A program made the position numbers and the translations under genes. A stretch of 45,991 bases of DNA from Sporosarcina sp. (lineage in GTDB: Bacteria > Bacillota > Bacilli > Bacillales_A > Planococcaceae), in assembly GCA_029263895.1 (NCBI GenBank), contig JARIDO010000017.1, forward strand, positions 1-45,991. Reading direction: 5' to 3'. Each line of letters starts with the position of its first letter. Within the stretch, counting starts at the first letter, position 1. Of the stretch, positions 17,993-26,199 are shown piece after piece. The notes under the pieces were generated by a model that was not told where the DNA came from, made no database searches, and worked only from the letters and a program-made list of their open reading frames with translations.

Positions 17993-20134
17993 TTATTTTT
18001 TCTGTACGACTAATTTTTCATCTTCCATCGATAATGAAAGATTTTCACCTGGTTTTAATTCACCTTTAATAATTTCTTTTGCGACAATCGTTTCGACATT
18101 GCGTTGAATGAAACGCGTCAATGGTCGTGCACCAAAATCAGCGTCAGTACCCTCATTAACAATCCAATCCAGTACTTCTTCTGTATATGTCATATTGACC
18201 TCTTGTTGTTGAAGTCTACTATTTAAATCCCCTAACATTTTACGAGCAATCAATCGAAATGACTTAGAAGTTAATGAATGGAAAATGACAATGTCATCCA
18301 TTCGATTGAGTAACTCAGGTTTAAAGTGATTACGTAATTCTGCCATGACAAGATCTTCTGCTGAATGATTTTCTTCATCAGCCACTCCTTGCAAGAGGTA
18401 GGATGAGCCAATATTCGAAGTCAAAATGACAACCGAATTTGAAAAGTTCACAACGCGTCCTTGGCTATCTGTAATTCGTCCATCATCTAACAATTGTAAT
18501 AGAATATTTGATACATCAGGATGAGCTTTCTCGATTTCATCAAGAAGCACTACCGAATACGGATTTCTTCGCACTGCTTCCGTTAGCTGCCCACCCTCTT
18601 CATAACCAATATATCCTGGCGGTGCTCCAACAAGTCTTGAAACACTGTGTTTCTCCATATATTCTGACATATCAATTCGAATGAAATGATCTTCTGAATC
18701 GAAAAGTGTTGCAGCCAAAGTTTTTGCAAGTTCCGTTTTACCGACGCCTGTTGGACCAAGAAACAAGAAAGAACCAATTGGTTTGTTTGGATCCTGAATA
18801 CCTGCGCGGGCACGCCAAATTGCTTCCGTTACAAGTTGAACTGCATCGTTTTGTCCAATCACCCGTTGTTCTAATGTTTCACTAAGCCGTAGTAACTTTT
18901 CACGTTCACCTTCGACAAGTTTAGCGACAGGAATACCCGTCCAACGAGCAACAATCATCGCTATTTCATCTTCGGTCACTTCTTCTCTTAACAGTCTGTT
19001 TTCTTGATTTTCCAAGAGAGGAACTTCTAAAGTTGCGAGTTCTTGTTCAAGATGAGGTATTTTACCATATTGTAATTCTGCAGCTTTGTTCAAATCAAAA
19101 CGATTTTCTGCATCTTCAAGTTCACGTCTGTACTTATCAAGTTCTCCTCTTTTATCTTGAATCGTGCGCAATGTCGATTTTTCAGCATCCCATTGTTCAC
19201 GCATACCTGACGAGGACTCTTTCAGTTGTTTCAAATCTGCACGTAACGTTTCTAAGCGGGCTTTACTACTACTGTCTTTTTCTTTACGTAACGCTTGTTC
19301 CTCAATTTCAAGTTGCATAATACGACGCGTAACTGCATCCAATTCACTCGGCATCGAGTCAATTTCAGTTCGAATCATCGCACTCGCTTCATCAATTAGG
19401 TCAATGGCTTTATCGGGTAAAAATCGTTCTGTAATATAACGATCGGATAATGTTGAAGCAGCTACAATAGCACGGTCATGAATTCGTACACCGTGGTGAA
19501 GTTCAAAACGTTCTTTTAATCCCCTTAAAATCGAAACCGTATCTTCAACAGATGGTTCTCGAACCATCACTTGTTGGAATCGTCTTTCAAGTGCAGGATC
19601 CTTCTCGATATACATTCGATATTCATCCAATGTAGTCGCACCAATGCAGTAAAGTTCGCCTCTCGCTAGCATCGGTTTCAACATATTCCCTGCATCCATG
19701 GCACCTTCGGTTTTACCTGCACCAACGATGGTGTGAATTTCATCGATGAATAAAATAATTTCACCATTACTATCTTTTACTTGTTTTAACACGCCTTTAA
19801 GACGTTCTTCAAATTCACCACGGTACTTTGCACCCGCAATGAGTGAACTCATATCTAATTCGAATAATTGACGATCTTTTAGCCCTTCTGGGACATCGCC
19901 TTTCACAATTCGTTGAGCTAAACCTTCTACAATAGCCGTCTTACCGACACCTGGTTCACCAATTAAAACTGGATTATTTTTTGTTTTTCTTGATAATATA
20001 CGAATGACGTTCCGAATTTCTTCATCCCGCCCGATAACGGGATCCATTTTACCCTTTTTGACATCTTCGACAAGATTTCGCCCAAATTGCTCTAACGGTG
20101 AACGTTGGTCTTCTTGTTGTCCATCCATTCTCAT
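17993..20134 (-). CDS. clpB: ClpB-type disaggregase without the N-terminal domain
   Basis: Hexameric AAA+ chaperone that, with DnaK, threads and rescues aggregated proteins. Two ATPase modules: Walker A GEPGVGKT near residue 60 and GPTGVGKT near 470, each with a DE-type Walker B ([21 protein letters not shown]). Between them lies the long ClpB-specific M-domain coiled coil (about 240-370). ClpB is normally about 860 residues; here only about 713, because the roughly 145-residue N domain is absent. The ATG at 20134 follows GGCGG, and a complete promoter plus CtsR-type operator lie just upstream, so the short form appears to be the native product rather than a truncated remnant. It starts at the D1 linker ([11 protein letters not shown]). 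Confidence 0.93.
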   Translation of the reverse strand: MRMDGQQEDQRSPLEQFGRNLVEDVKKGKMDPVIGRDEEIRNVIRILSRKTKNNPVLIGEPGVGKTAIVEGLAQRIVKGDVPEGLKDRQLFELDMSSLIAGAKYRGEFEERLKGVLKQVKDSNGEIILFIDEIHTIVGAGKTEGAMDAGNMLKPMLARGELYCIGATTLDEYRMYIEKDPALERRFQQVMVREPSVEDTVSILRGLKERFELHHGVRIHDRAIVAASTLSDRYITERFLPDKAIDLIDEASAMIRTEIDSMPSELDAVTRRIMQLEIEEQALRKEKDSSSKARLETLRADLKQLKESSSGMREQWDAEKSTLRTIQDKRGELDKYRRELEDAENRFDLNKAAELQYGKIPHLEQELATLEVPLLENQENRLLREEVTEDEIAMIVARWTGIPVAKLVEGEREKLLRLSETLEQRVIGQNDAVQLVTEAIWRARAGIQDPNKPIGSFLFLGPTGVGKTELAKTLAATLFDSEDHFIRIDMSEYMEKHSVSRLVGAPPGYIGYEEGGQLTEAVRRNPYSVVLLDEIEKAHPDVSNILLQLLDDGRITDSQGRVVNFSNSVVILTSNIGSSYLLQGVADEENHSAEDLVMAELRNHFKPELLNRMDDIVIFHSLTSKSFRLIARKMLGDLNSRLQQQEVNMTYTEEVLDWIVNEGTDADFGARPLTRFIQRNVETIVAKEIIKGELKPGENLSLSMEDEKLVVQKK

Positions 20135-20153
20135 ATACATCCGCCTTTCAATG

Positions 20154-20176
20154 TTTGACTTTGACTATCTTTGATT
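20154..20176 (-). promoter_or_regulatory. CtsR-type operator of clpB
   Basis: Minus strand AATCAAA-GAT-AGTCAAA (20176-20160) matches the CtsR direct heptad repeat RGTCAAA-NAN-RGTCAAA with one mismatch, and a further AGTCAAA overlaps downstream (20160-20154). It covers the start site. Known CtsR targets are clp genes, so clpB is expected to be heat-shock induced. Confidence 0.7.
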
Positions 20177-20182
20177 AATTAA

Positions 20183-20211
20183 ATTATAATACCTCTTTAG
20201 TAATGTGTAAA
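20183..20211 (-). promoter_or_regulatory. Sigma-A promoter of clpB
   Basis: TTTACA (20211-20206), 17-nt spacer, TATAAT (20188-20183); predicted start near 20176, about 42 bases before the ATG. Near-consensus. Confidence 0.8.
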
Positions 20212-20238
20212 GTTTTTTGCATCTAGCATTTTTCATAA

Positions 20239-20275
20239 AAAAGCTCTTTAAGGAACGGATTCCTTAAAGAGCTCT
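20239..20275 (-). terminator. Terminator of yitVW
   Basis: AGCTCTTTAAGGA / TCCTTAAAGAGCT, 13-bp perfect stem with a six-base loop, then a T-run on the minus strand. Confidence 0.88.
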
Positions 20276-20284
20276 TAACGATTC

Positions 20285-20593
20285 TTATCTAACACCTAAC
20301 GCCATTTTTGCGTAGCGTGACATATTCTCTCGTGACCACGGTGGATTCCAAACAATATTTACATCCACTTCTTTCACTTCCGGTATTTCCATTAATTCTT
20401 GCTTAACGTTCGCAACGATTTGCGGTCCCATTGGACAGCCCATCGAAGTAAGCGTCATCGTAACAATCCCTTTACCGTTTTCATCCAACTCCGCATCATA
20501 AACAAGGCCGAGATTAACGATATCAACGCCTAATTCAGGATCAATTACGTTTTCGAGTACGCCCATCATACTGTCTTTCATATCCTGACTCAT
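20285..20593 (-). CDS. yitW: MIP18/DUF59 iron-sulfur assembly protein (YitW-like)
   Basis: 102 residues from the ATG at 20593 (behind AAAGGGGA; an in-frame ATG at 20611 contains that site). DUF59 fold with DPELGVDIVNLGLVY, MTLTSMGCPMG (Cys53) and WNPPWS. Related SufT/PaaD proteins help mature iron-sulfur proteins; the Cys in GCPMG is the expected functional residue. 50 bases downstream of the yitV homologue and likely co-transcribed, with the gene order of Bacillus subtilis yitV-yitW. Confidence 0.85.
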   Translation of the reverse strand: MSQDMKDSMMGVLENVIDPELGVDIVNLGLVYDAELDENGKGIVTMTLTSMGCPMGPQIVANVKQELMEIPEVKEVDVNIVWNPPWSRENMSRYAKMALGVR

Positions 20594-20644
20594 AACGATT
20601 CCCCTTTCCAAGTAGTTGATAGTCTCATCATAGCAGACTTGTAG

Positions 20645-21415
20645 TCAGTCCTTCAAATAGTCTGCAAACCATTTTGCTGATTCCAACATTCCTGTGCGTG
20701 AAACAGCGTGTCCAGCCATTTTATCGGAAACGAAGACAAATCTTTCTGGTGTTTCGACATACGCTTTTTTCATCGCATTATAGAAATTAAAGGTTGGGTC
20801 ATGTGGTACTGTCGTATCTTGTTGCCCGTGCCAAAAATAGATAGGACGATTATTCAATGCTTGAGGGTGCTTAGTCATATCGAATGTCGAGAGCGTTTCA
20901 AGCAAACTACGTTTTTCTTCATCTGTGATGGGTAACTTAAATCCTCCACGTTCGAATTGTGCCATTTGTGCTTTCGCAAATTGGACATAGCCAGGAGTCC
21001 CCATCATAATGGTCGCAGCATTTATCCAGTCGAAAACAGTTAGGCAACCGAATGTCGTAATCCCACCCATCGATGTTCCACCAAGTCCAATTTTCTCTGT
21101 TGTTACAATACCTTTTTTAACGAGTTCTTCTTTTATTATTGACACTTCTTCTATAGAAGTAAGAATGATTTCCCAGAAGCGTAAACTCAATTGTACTTCA
21201 TCAAGCTCTTCATCCCGTGTTCCATGAAGATGAGCATCCGGTAGAATAACACGTATTCCTTGCTTTGCCATGTTATATGCATAGTGTAGATTATGTTCTT
21301 TTGCGCTAGTAAATCCATGAAGAAAGATAACGACAGGAAGTTGCTGCTCCTGTAATGACTCTTCAACTACATGAAGCAATGGTATACCACTCCATGTTTC
21401 TTCATTGACAATCAT
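20645..21415 (-). CDS. yitV: Alpha/beta hydrolase, YitV-type esterase
   Basis: 256 residues from the ATG at 21415, eight bases after AAAGGAG. Alpha/beta-hydrolase signatures: oxyanion region FLHGFTS, nucleophile elbow GGTSMGG (Ser115), acidic residue in HGQQDTTVP and His in AGHAVS near residue 237. No signal peptide, so cytosolic. The physiological substrate is unknown. Divergent from the yitU homologue. Confidence 0.85.
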   Translation of the reverse strand: MIVNEETWSGIPLLHVVEESLQEQQLPVVIFLHGFTSAKEHNLHYAYNMAKQGIRVILPDAHLHGTRDEELDEVQLSLRFWEIILTSIEEVSIIKEELVKKGIVTTEKIGLGGTSMGGITTFGCLTVFDWINAATIMMGTPGYVQFAKAQMAQFERGGFKLPITDEEKRSLLETLSTFDMTKHPQALNNRPIYFWHGQQDTTVPHDPTFNFYNAMKKAYVETPERFVFVSDKMAGHAVSRTGMLESAKWFADYLKD

Positions 21416-21519
21416 GACCACCACTCCTTTATATAGTTAGTTTAGCGTATCAAAGTTGTGCTAAAAAAACAAAAATGTCGATATATTTCTTTATATAATC
21501 AAATTATGCACTCGTATTT

Positions 21520-21549
21520 TTGACTTGATTCATCTACTAACGATAGACT
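21520..21549 (+). promoter_or_regulatory. Promoter of yitU-degV
   Basis: TTGACT (21520-21525), 18-nt spacer, TAGACT (21544-21549), some 30 bases before the yitU start. Confidence 0.5.
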
Positions 21550-21578
21550 AGATATATATATAGAAGGAGGAATATTTT

Positions 21579-22391
21579 TTGAGACCACATTTAATATGCC
21601 TTGATCTGGATGGAACACTCTTAACAGATGACAAGGTTATTTCAAATAAGACAGCAAATGCACTAAAGAAAGCAGAGGCTCAAGGACATCATGTGATGAT
21701 TGCAACGGGTCGACCTTATCGTGCAAGTGAAAGTTATTATAAGCAACTTGGATTAAAAACTCCGATTGTCAATTTTAATGGTGCATTTGTTCATAATCCA
21801 ATGGATCCGTCTTGGAAAAGCATTCATGAAACAATCGCTCTTCCAGTCGTAAATGAAGTTGTTGAAGCTATGCAACCTTTCACAATCCAAAATATCGTTG
21901 CAGAAGTGAAAGATGATGTCTATTTGCAGTATCATGATGAAAAGTTGTTAGACATATTCAGTTTAGGTGATCCACGCATTACGCAAGGTGACTTACGCTA
22001 CTTTTTAAAAGATAACCCTACAAGTCTTCTCATTCAGGCTGATCCTCAATCAGTTGACCCAATTCGTCGTCATTTGGAGGATGTCCATGCTGAGGTGATT
22101 GATCATAGACGTTGGGGCGCCCCTTTTGATGTTATCGAGATTATCAGACACGGGCTGCACAAAGCCGTTGGGATTCAACATGTTGCCAAGTGGATGGATA
22201 TTCCGAAGGACAGAATTATTGCTTTTGGTGATGAAGATAACGACTTAGAAATGATTGACTATGTCGGCTATGGAGTTGCGATGGGCAACGGGATTGATCG
22301 ATTAAAATCAATTGCTAATGAAGTGACAGAAACAAATAATGAAGATGGCATTGCCAGAGTGTTGAACGAAAGGCTACAATTGAATATATAA
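21579..22391 (+). CDS. yitU: Cof-type HAD phosphatase (YitU-like)
   Basis: 270 residues, as in Bacillus subtilis YitU. Start TTG at 21579 after GGAGGAATA. HAD motif I LDLDGT with nucleophile Asp9 and Asp11, motif II ATGRP, Lys in HGLHKAVGIQH and motif IV GDEDNDLEM, with a C2-type cap between II and III. Cytosolic phosphatase of small phosphorylated metabolites. I recall YitU-type proteins acting on flavin precursors, but specificity cannot be read from the sequence. Co-directional with the DegV gene 23 bases later. Confidence 0.88.
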   Translation: MRPHLICLDLDGTLLTDDKVISNKTANALKKAEAQGHHVMIATGRPYRASESYYKQLGLKTPIVNFNGAFVHNPMDPSWKSIHETIALPVVNEVVEAMQPFTIQNIVAEVKDDVYLQYHDEKLLDIFSLGDPRITQGDLRYFLKDNPTSLLIQADPQSVDPIRRHLEDVHAEVIDHRRWGAPFDVIEIIRHGLHKAVGIQHVAKWMDIPKDRIIAFGDEDNDLEMIDYVGYGVAMGNGIDRLKSIANEVTETNNEDGIARVLNERLQLNI

Positions 22392-22414
22392 TATGAATTT
22401 AAGGAGGGATAAGC

Positions 22415-23269
22415 ATGAGGATTTTTGCTGATAGTGCCTGTGATTTACCAAAATCATTTTACGAAGAAAATGATGTGACACTTATTCCATTGAGTGTTCT
22501 TCTAGACGATAAGGAATATGAGGACGTTGTATCGATTGATTCAAAAGTCGTCTATGATGCAATTCGCGATGGTAAACAACCTAAAACTTCTCAAGCATCA
22601 CCTGAGCGTTTCCTTAGAATATGGAAAGAACTTGCGGCTTCTAAAGAAGAAGGCATATACATCGCCTTTTCATCCGAGTTATCTGGTACATACAATACTG
22701 CCGTTATGATTCGCGATCAGGTAAAAGAGACCAATCCAAGTATGAATATGATAATTATCGATTCAAGATGCGCTTCGCTTGGATATGGTTTATTAGTTAA
22801 GGAAGCTGTTCGTTTACGTGACAACGGTGAGGATATTCGTTCGATTGAACGCAAGATACGTTCAATGGCGAACAATATGGAGCATTTATTTACCGTTGAA
22901 GATCTCGATTACATGGCTCGTGGTGGACGTGTTTCTAAAGCAAGTGCATTTATCGGTGGCTTATTAAATATAAAACCTTTATTGCATGTTGAAAGTGGAA
23001 AGCTTGTCCCTATTGAAAAGCACCGCGGTCGTAAAAAAGTGTTACGAAGAATGCTAGAGTTGATGGAAGAGCGAGGAGACCAATTAAGTGAACAATCGAT
23101 TGCTATCAGTCATGCCGATGATGAAGCGATTGCACTTGAATTAAAACAACTTGCGGAAGATAAGTTTCATCCAAAAAACATCGAAATTCATATGATTGGC
23201 TCAGTTATCGGTGCGCATACAGGTCCTGGAACAGTTTCAATTTTCTTTTTGAATAAATTAAATAAGTAA
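22415..23269 (+). CDS. yitS: DegV family fatty-acid-binding protein (YitS-like)
   Basis: 284 residues; the ATG follows AAGGAGGG. DegV two-domain protein that holds a fatty acid in its cleft; relatives (FakB) present it to the kinase FakA for phospholipid synthesis. Ligand contacts seen are TSQASP near residue 62 and FSSELSGTYN near 90, plus GGRVSKASAFIG. It is unproven which fatty acid it binds, and no fakA is in the window. The yit cluster context supports the YitS name. Confidence 0.8.
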   Translation: MRIFADSACDLPKSFYEENDVTLIPLSVLLDDKEYEDVVSIDSKVVYDAIRDGKQPKTSQASPERFLRIWKELAASKEEGIYIAFSSELSGTYNTAVMIRDQVKETNPSMNMIIIDSRCASLGYGLLVKEAVRLRDNGEDIRSIERKIRSMANNMEHLFTVEDLDYMARGGRVSKASAFIGGLLNIKPLLHVESGKLVPIEKHRGRKKVLRRMLELMEERGDQLSEQSIAISHADDEAIALELKQLAEDKFHPKNIEIHMIGSVIGAHTGPGTVSIFFLNKLNK

Positions 23270-23273
23270 GTTG

Positions 23274-23319
23274 AAAGTATAGTTCTATGTCAAATTGACA
23301 ATTGAACTATACTTTTTTT
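23274..23319 (+). terminator. Terminator of yitU-degV
   Basis: AAAGTATAGTTC (23274-23285) pairs with GAACTATACTTT (23304-23315), followed by a T-run on the plus strand. Confidence 0.85.
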
Positions 23320-23496
23320 GTTTTAAGATAAGTACATTGAAAATTAATAACCGGTGAATAAAATAGCTATTCCACTTGAATCCGCTTCCTGACTTTCTCC
23401 TCACTGATTTTACTCTAAATAAAACGGATTGGCATTTAGGTTCTTTGTCAAATAACGTTGGTGAAGAATTTTACTCGATAATAATTGACTTATAGT

Positions 23497-23543
23497 AAGG
23501 CTGTTTAGAATGTCAGGAAACTGATTTTCTAAACAGTCTTTTT
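23497..23543 (+). terminator. Second terminator-like hairpin
   Basis: GGCTGTTTAGAA pairs with TTCTAAACAGTC around a 16-base loop and is followed by TTTTTAT on the plus strand. Confidence 0.55.
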
Positions 23544-23568
23544 ATATAGTGAGTGGTTATCCTGTTTC

Positions 23569-23754
23569 TTTCCGTTCCAGATGGCGCTCTGCGCGGGCAC
23601 AACTTCAACCTCCTCGTCGCTAAAAGCAAGTTCCTGTGGGATTAGCGTGTCAGGTGAGGCCCCGCAGGGCACGGATTTCGAGACGAGGAGACTCACCGCA
23701 CGCCCCACGGAAACTCTTGATTACAGGTAAGAACGCGTCCGCTTGGAACGGAAA
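23569..23754. repeat. GC-rich interspersed intergenic repeat, about 186 bp
   Basis: Bounded by the inverted pair TTTCCGTTCCA (23569-23579) and TGGAACGGAAA (23744-23754). Internal blocks such as GCGCGGGCAC, CCTCCTCGTCGC and GACGAGGAG resemble a repeat family common in intergenic regions of Bacillales. Much higher GC than its surroundings. A related partial copy lies at the right edge of the window. Confidence 0.7.
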
Positions 23755-23794
23755 TCAGTAGATTGCAGAATTCTTTAGGTCAATATATATTCAT

Positions 23795-23867
23795 AAAAAA
23801 TAACGTTAGTGAATTCCAATCCTTTTCTCTTATTTTTAAGAAAAGGACTATCTTTCACCAACGTTAT
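23795..23867 (-). terminator. Long terminator of the amylase-like gene
   Basis: On the minus strand ATAACGTTGGTGAA pairs with TTCACTAACGTTAT, and inside it TCCTTTTCTT pairs with GAGAAAAGGA; six T follow. Total stem of about 24 bp with an internal loop. Confidence 0.8.
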
Positions 23868-23907
23868 AAATTATAGAACCGGCATTTTTGCCAATCCGTC
23901 TTTTCAA

Positions 23908-25365
23908 TTATTCTACTTTTTCATTTTGTCTTTCACGTCTTGCTTGTCTTCCTTTTCTCAGCACAAGGAAGAGGAATCCTAAGAATAAGACATAAACTAA
24001 TATTGTTGCAACTAGGTATCCTGTATTAAATCCTTTATCTTCTTCAACGATATAAACTTCTGCTACTTCTCGATCGAGTACGATATGGAATTTACCATCC
24101 TCAGTTTTCTTAATCATATCGCCATCAAGTACACCGCGTAGACGTTTGTCACTGCTCACAACGTCTTCAGGTAAAACAAATCCAGCTGTTTTCGTTGTAT
24201 TATTTAAAGCAATGATCCATGTTTCTTCTTCTGAAGATCGACTGTAAATTGTAAAGCCATCTTTATTGTGAATCATTTTAAACTCACCAGTACGCAATGC
24301 CTCTGATTGATTTCTAAGTGTGTTTAAGTTGTCTATTCGATCCTTTAATTCCATATCCGTTTTAAAATTAAATAACTGGTGAATTTCTGGTGCTGTTTCA
24401 CCATTTACCGCAATCTCTGTTCCATATGGAATGAGAGGGATACCAGGCATCGTGAATAATGCCGTAGCGGCAATTTTCCATCGAGTTGGTGGGAACATCT
24501 TAGCTTCAACCATATCATGTGTAAATCGAGGTCCTGTTAAATCGTCAAATTGAACAAATTCAGAATTTGTATTATCAAAAATAGTATCCAACGGAGATGT
24601 ATCTGCATCAAAACGGAAAAATGATTGTCGCATTCCATCCATTTTTTGAGTATTAAGCTGCGCATCAAATTCGGCATCTGACTGTTCATTTGTTAAAACA
24701 TACGCTTTTGAATTAACGGATTTCACTGCTACGATTAACTCATTGAGGAATTCTGTTTCGATACCTGTAAGTTTCGTTAAACGAATGCCATCTAATTTAT
24801 ATGTTTTCATGAATTGAATGAGAGCCGCTTTCAATGATTCTTTCGTTTCCTTATCAGTACTGTCCCAATTGATCGTTTCACTCGTCGCTGGGACTGCCTT
24901 AGCTTCTCCATTTTCAAAAAGGACATTTTCTTTACTAACTTCTCCTAATGGAAAGTCTGCTATAATTTTCAAATCATTTGAATGTAAATCTTTAATAAGC
25001 GTTTTGAATTCTTCTTTCGTTCCAAAACGGGGTTCTAATTTTGAGTAGTCGAGTACTTGAGTACCATCATATGAAGCCGTTTTAAAAACTGGTCCTACTG
25101 AGATTGTTGTAAAGCCCATCTCTTGGATGTGCTGTAAGCGTAAACCAATTCCTGTAAAATCTCCACCATTGAAAGCAGTTGGGTCTAAAGAATTTGTGTT
25201 TTTATCATTCGTACCATTACCATTATTAAATCGATCGACGAGTAAGTCATATATACTCTCATCTTCTATCGTTTTGTTCGTATCGGCTAAAGGCGTTAAC
25301 GGTTGAAGAAATGATACCAGTAATAGGACTGGCGTTAGTATGCTTACCCATTTATTTAATTTCAC
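23908..25365 (-). CDS. Membrane-anchored alpha-amylase-like protein, probable pseudoenzyme
   Basis: 485 residues from a GTG start behind GAGGGGGA. Signal peptide (1-27), GH13 alpha-amylase barrel (about 36-370), beta-rich C-terminal domain, one membrane segment (about 447-468) and a basic cytoplasmic tail, so it faces outward. The barrel keeps IYDLLVDRFNNG and the glycine-rich GGDFTGI, but active-site motifs have decayed. Region I reads ADFPLGEV instead of DxVxNH. Region II reads DGIRLTKL, with Thr197 where the Asp nucleophile should be. Region III VLTNEQ may keep Glu227, and region IV FVQFDD may keep Asp275 but not the His. It probably binds rather than cleaves glucans, perhaps in the cell wall; this is inference. 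Confidence 0.8.
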   Translation of the reverse strand: MKLNKWVSILTPVLLLVSFLQPLTPLADTNKTIEDESIYDLLVDRFNNGNGTNDKNTNSLDPTAFNGGDFTGIGLRLQHIQEMGFTTISVGPVFKTASYDGTQVLDYSKLEPRFGTKEEFKTLIKDLHSNDLKIIADFPLGEVSKENVLFENGEAKAVPATSETINWDSTDKETKESLKAALIQFMKTYKLDGIRLTKLTGIETEFLNELIVAVKSVNSKAYVLTNEQSDAEFDAQLNTQKMDGMRQSFFRFDADTSPLDTIFDNTNSEFVQFDDLTGPRFTHDMVEAKMFPPTRWKIAATALFTMPGIPLIPYGTEIAVNGETAPEIHQLFNFKTDMELKDRIDNLNTLRNQSEALRTGEFKMIHNKDGFTIYSRSSEEETWIIALNNTTKTAGFVLPEDVVSSDKRLRGVLDGDMIKKTEDGKFHIVLDREVAEVYIVEEDKGFNTGYLVATILVYVLFLGFLFLVLRKGRQARRERQNEKVE

Positions 25366-25407
25366 AAAGAGTCCCCCTCAAAAAAGCTGTTAACTATAAT
25401 TTTACCA

Positions 25408-25450
25408 AAGCAATTGCTTCCCTGCCATTGTTTACTGTCGAAAGCTTTCG
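25408..25450. promoter_or_regulatory. Two 12-bp palindromes upstream of the amylase-like gene
   Basis: AAGCAATTGCTT (25408-25419) and CGAAAGCTTTCG (25439-25450), centres 31 bp apart, 43-85 bp before the GTG start. They are perfect palindromes but do not fit the CRE consensus; a dimeric repressor site is possible. Confidence 0.35.
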
Positions 25451-25563
25451 AGTGACAACAGAATAGGTCGATATTGTGAAAACTTTGTTTCTAAAAAGAA
25501 TGCTTTGACTAAAGTAAAAAACTATCTCGATAACTTATTAAATCAATTCGTTTTTCACCATTA

Positions 25564-25598
25564 AAAAACCATTAGTCATCACATGACTAATGGTTTTT
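25564..25598. terminator. Bidirectional terminator
   Basis: A 16-bp perfect stem AAAAACCATTAGTCAT (25564-25579) / ATGACTAATGGTTTTT (25583-25598) around CAC, with A and T tails, so it can work on either strand. It ends the small ORF that follows on the minus strand. Confidence 0.88.
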
Positions 25599-25603
25599 AC
25601 ATT

Positions 25604-25726
25604 TCAATCTAAATCATCTTCGTCTATATCATTCTTCGAATTTCGGTAAGTGAGGTATACAGTCGTTACAAAAACAAGCATCAAAATCAATACAACAATG
25701 AGTAAGAAGCTTCCAACTCCTGTCAT
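25604..25726 (-). CDS. 40-residue single-pass membrane protein
   Basis: Read directly from the minus strand: ATG at 25726 seven bases after AAGGAAG, stop TGA at 25604. The protein begins MTGVGSFLLIVVLILMLVFV, one membrane helix (about 5-25), then TYRNSKNDIDEDDLD, an acidic cytoplasmic tail. It has its own terminator directly behind it and lies 29 bases after the yisL stop, so it may share the yisL transcript. Family not recognised. Confidence 0.62.
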   Translation of the reverse strand: MTGVGSFLLIVVLILMLVFVTTVYLTYRNSKNDIDEDDLD

Positions 25727-25755
25727 ACCAACACTTCCTTTCTATTTATTCGATA

Positions 25756-26127
25756 TTAAAAAAGATCAAAACCTACAGGTAATTTAAGTCCTAAGAACAT
25801 TGTAACTAGAAGAAATACAACAAAAAGAATCCAGAACATCTTTACATCTTTGTTCTTTTGTGAACGTATTAAAACCATTTCCATCATTCCAACTGTCAAT
25901 AAACCAAACAAGAATTTAATGCCGTAAAGCATTGGATCGATTCCTGAATGAGCAAAGAACAACAATGCTCCAGAAATAATAATTAATACATAGAATAGAC
26001 GTGCAACCATGTGCATGATTTTTCTATTTTTCGTTCCTGGCTCCATGCCACTCGCTACGATAAAAACGATAATACCAACTACCCACGTTAAAATATGAAA
26101 GTGAGTCGTGTTTGATAGTGCATCCAT
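25756..26127 (-). CDS. yisL: YisL/UPF0344 membrane protein
   Basis: 123 residues from the ATG at 26127, six bases after GAGGTG (an in-frame GTG at 26136 lies inside that site). Four membrane segments with the loop ASGMEPGTKNRKIMHM and THFHILTW at the front, as in YisL proteins (about 118 residues). Function unknown. Downstream of the yisK homologue, the order seen in Bacillus subtilis. Confidence 0.85.
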   Translation of the reverse strand: MDALSNTTHFHILTWVVGIIVFIVASGMEPGTKNRKIMHMVARLFYVLIIISGALLFFAHSGIDPMLYGIKFLFGLLTVGMMEMVLIRSQKNKDVKMFWILFVVFLLVTMFLGLKLPVGFDLF

Positions 26128-26199
26128 TGTAGTCACCTCTTTTAAATTTTGTACTGATTAATCGTACCATAATCATGCGTTTGTAGAAACGAATGAAGC

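Larger units (their letters stand above)
23421..23904. repeat. Imperfect inverted repeats flanking a 0.48-kb intergenic segment
   Basis: The left arm (23421-23470) and the reverse complement of the right arm (23852-23904) share blocks CGGATTGGCA, GGTTCT and ATAACGTTGGTGAA in the same order. Between them lie a terminator-like hairpin (23497-23543), a GC-rich interspersed repeat (23569-23754) and the hairpin terminator of the amylase-like gene. No open frame of note. It could be a relic of an inverted duplication or a miniature element. Confidence 0.55.

Noticed and set aside
17993..20140. clpB as a decayed pseudogene
   Set aside because: Both ATPase modules and the M domain are intact, and a full promoter, operator and ribosome site stand at the short start.
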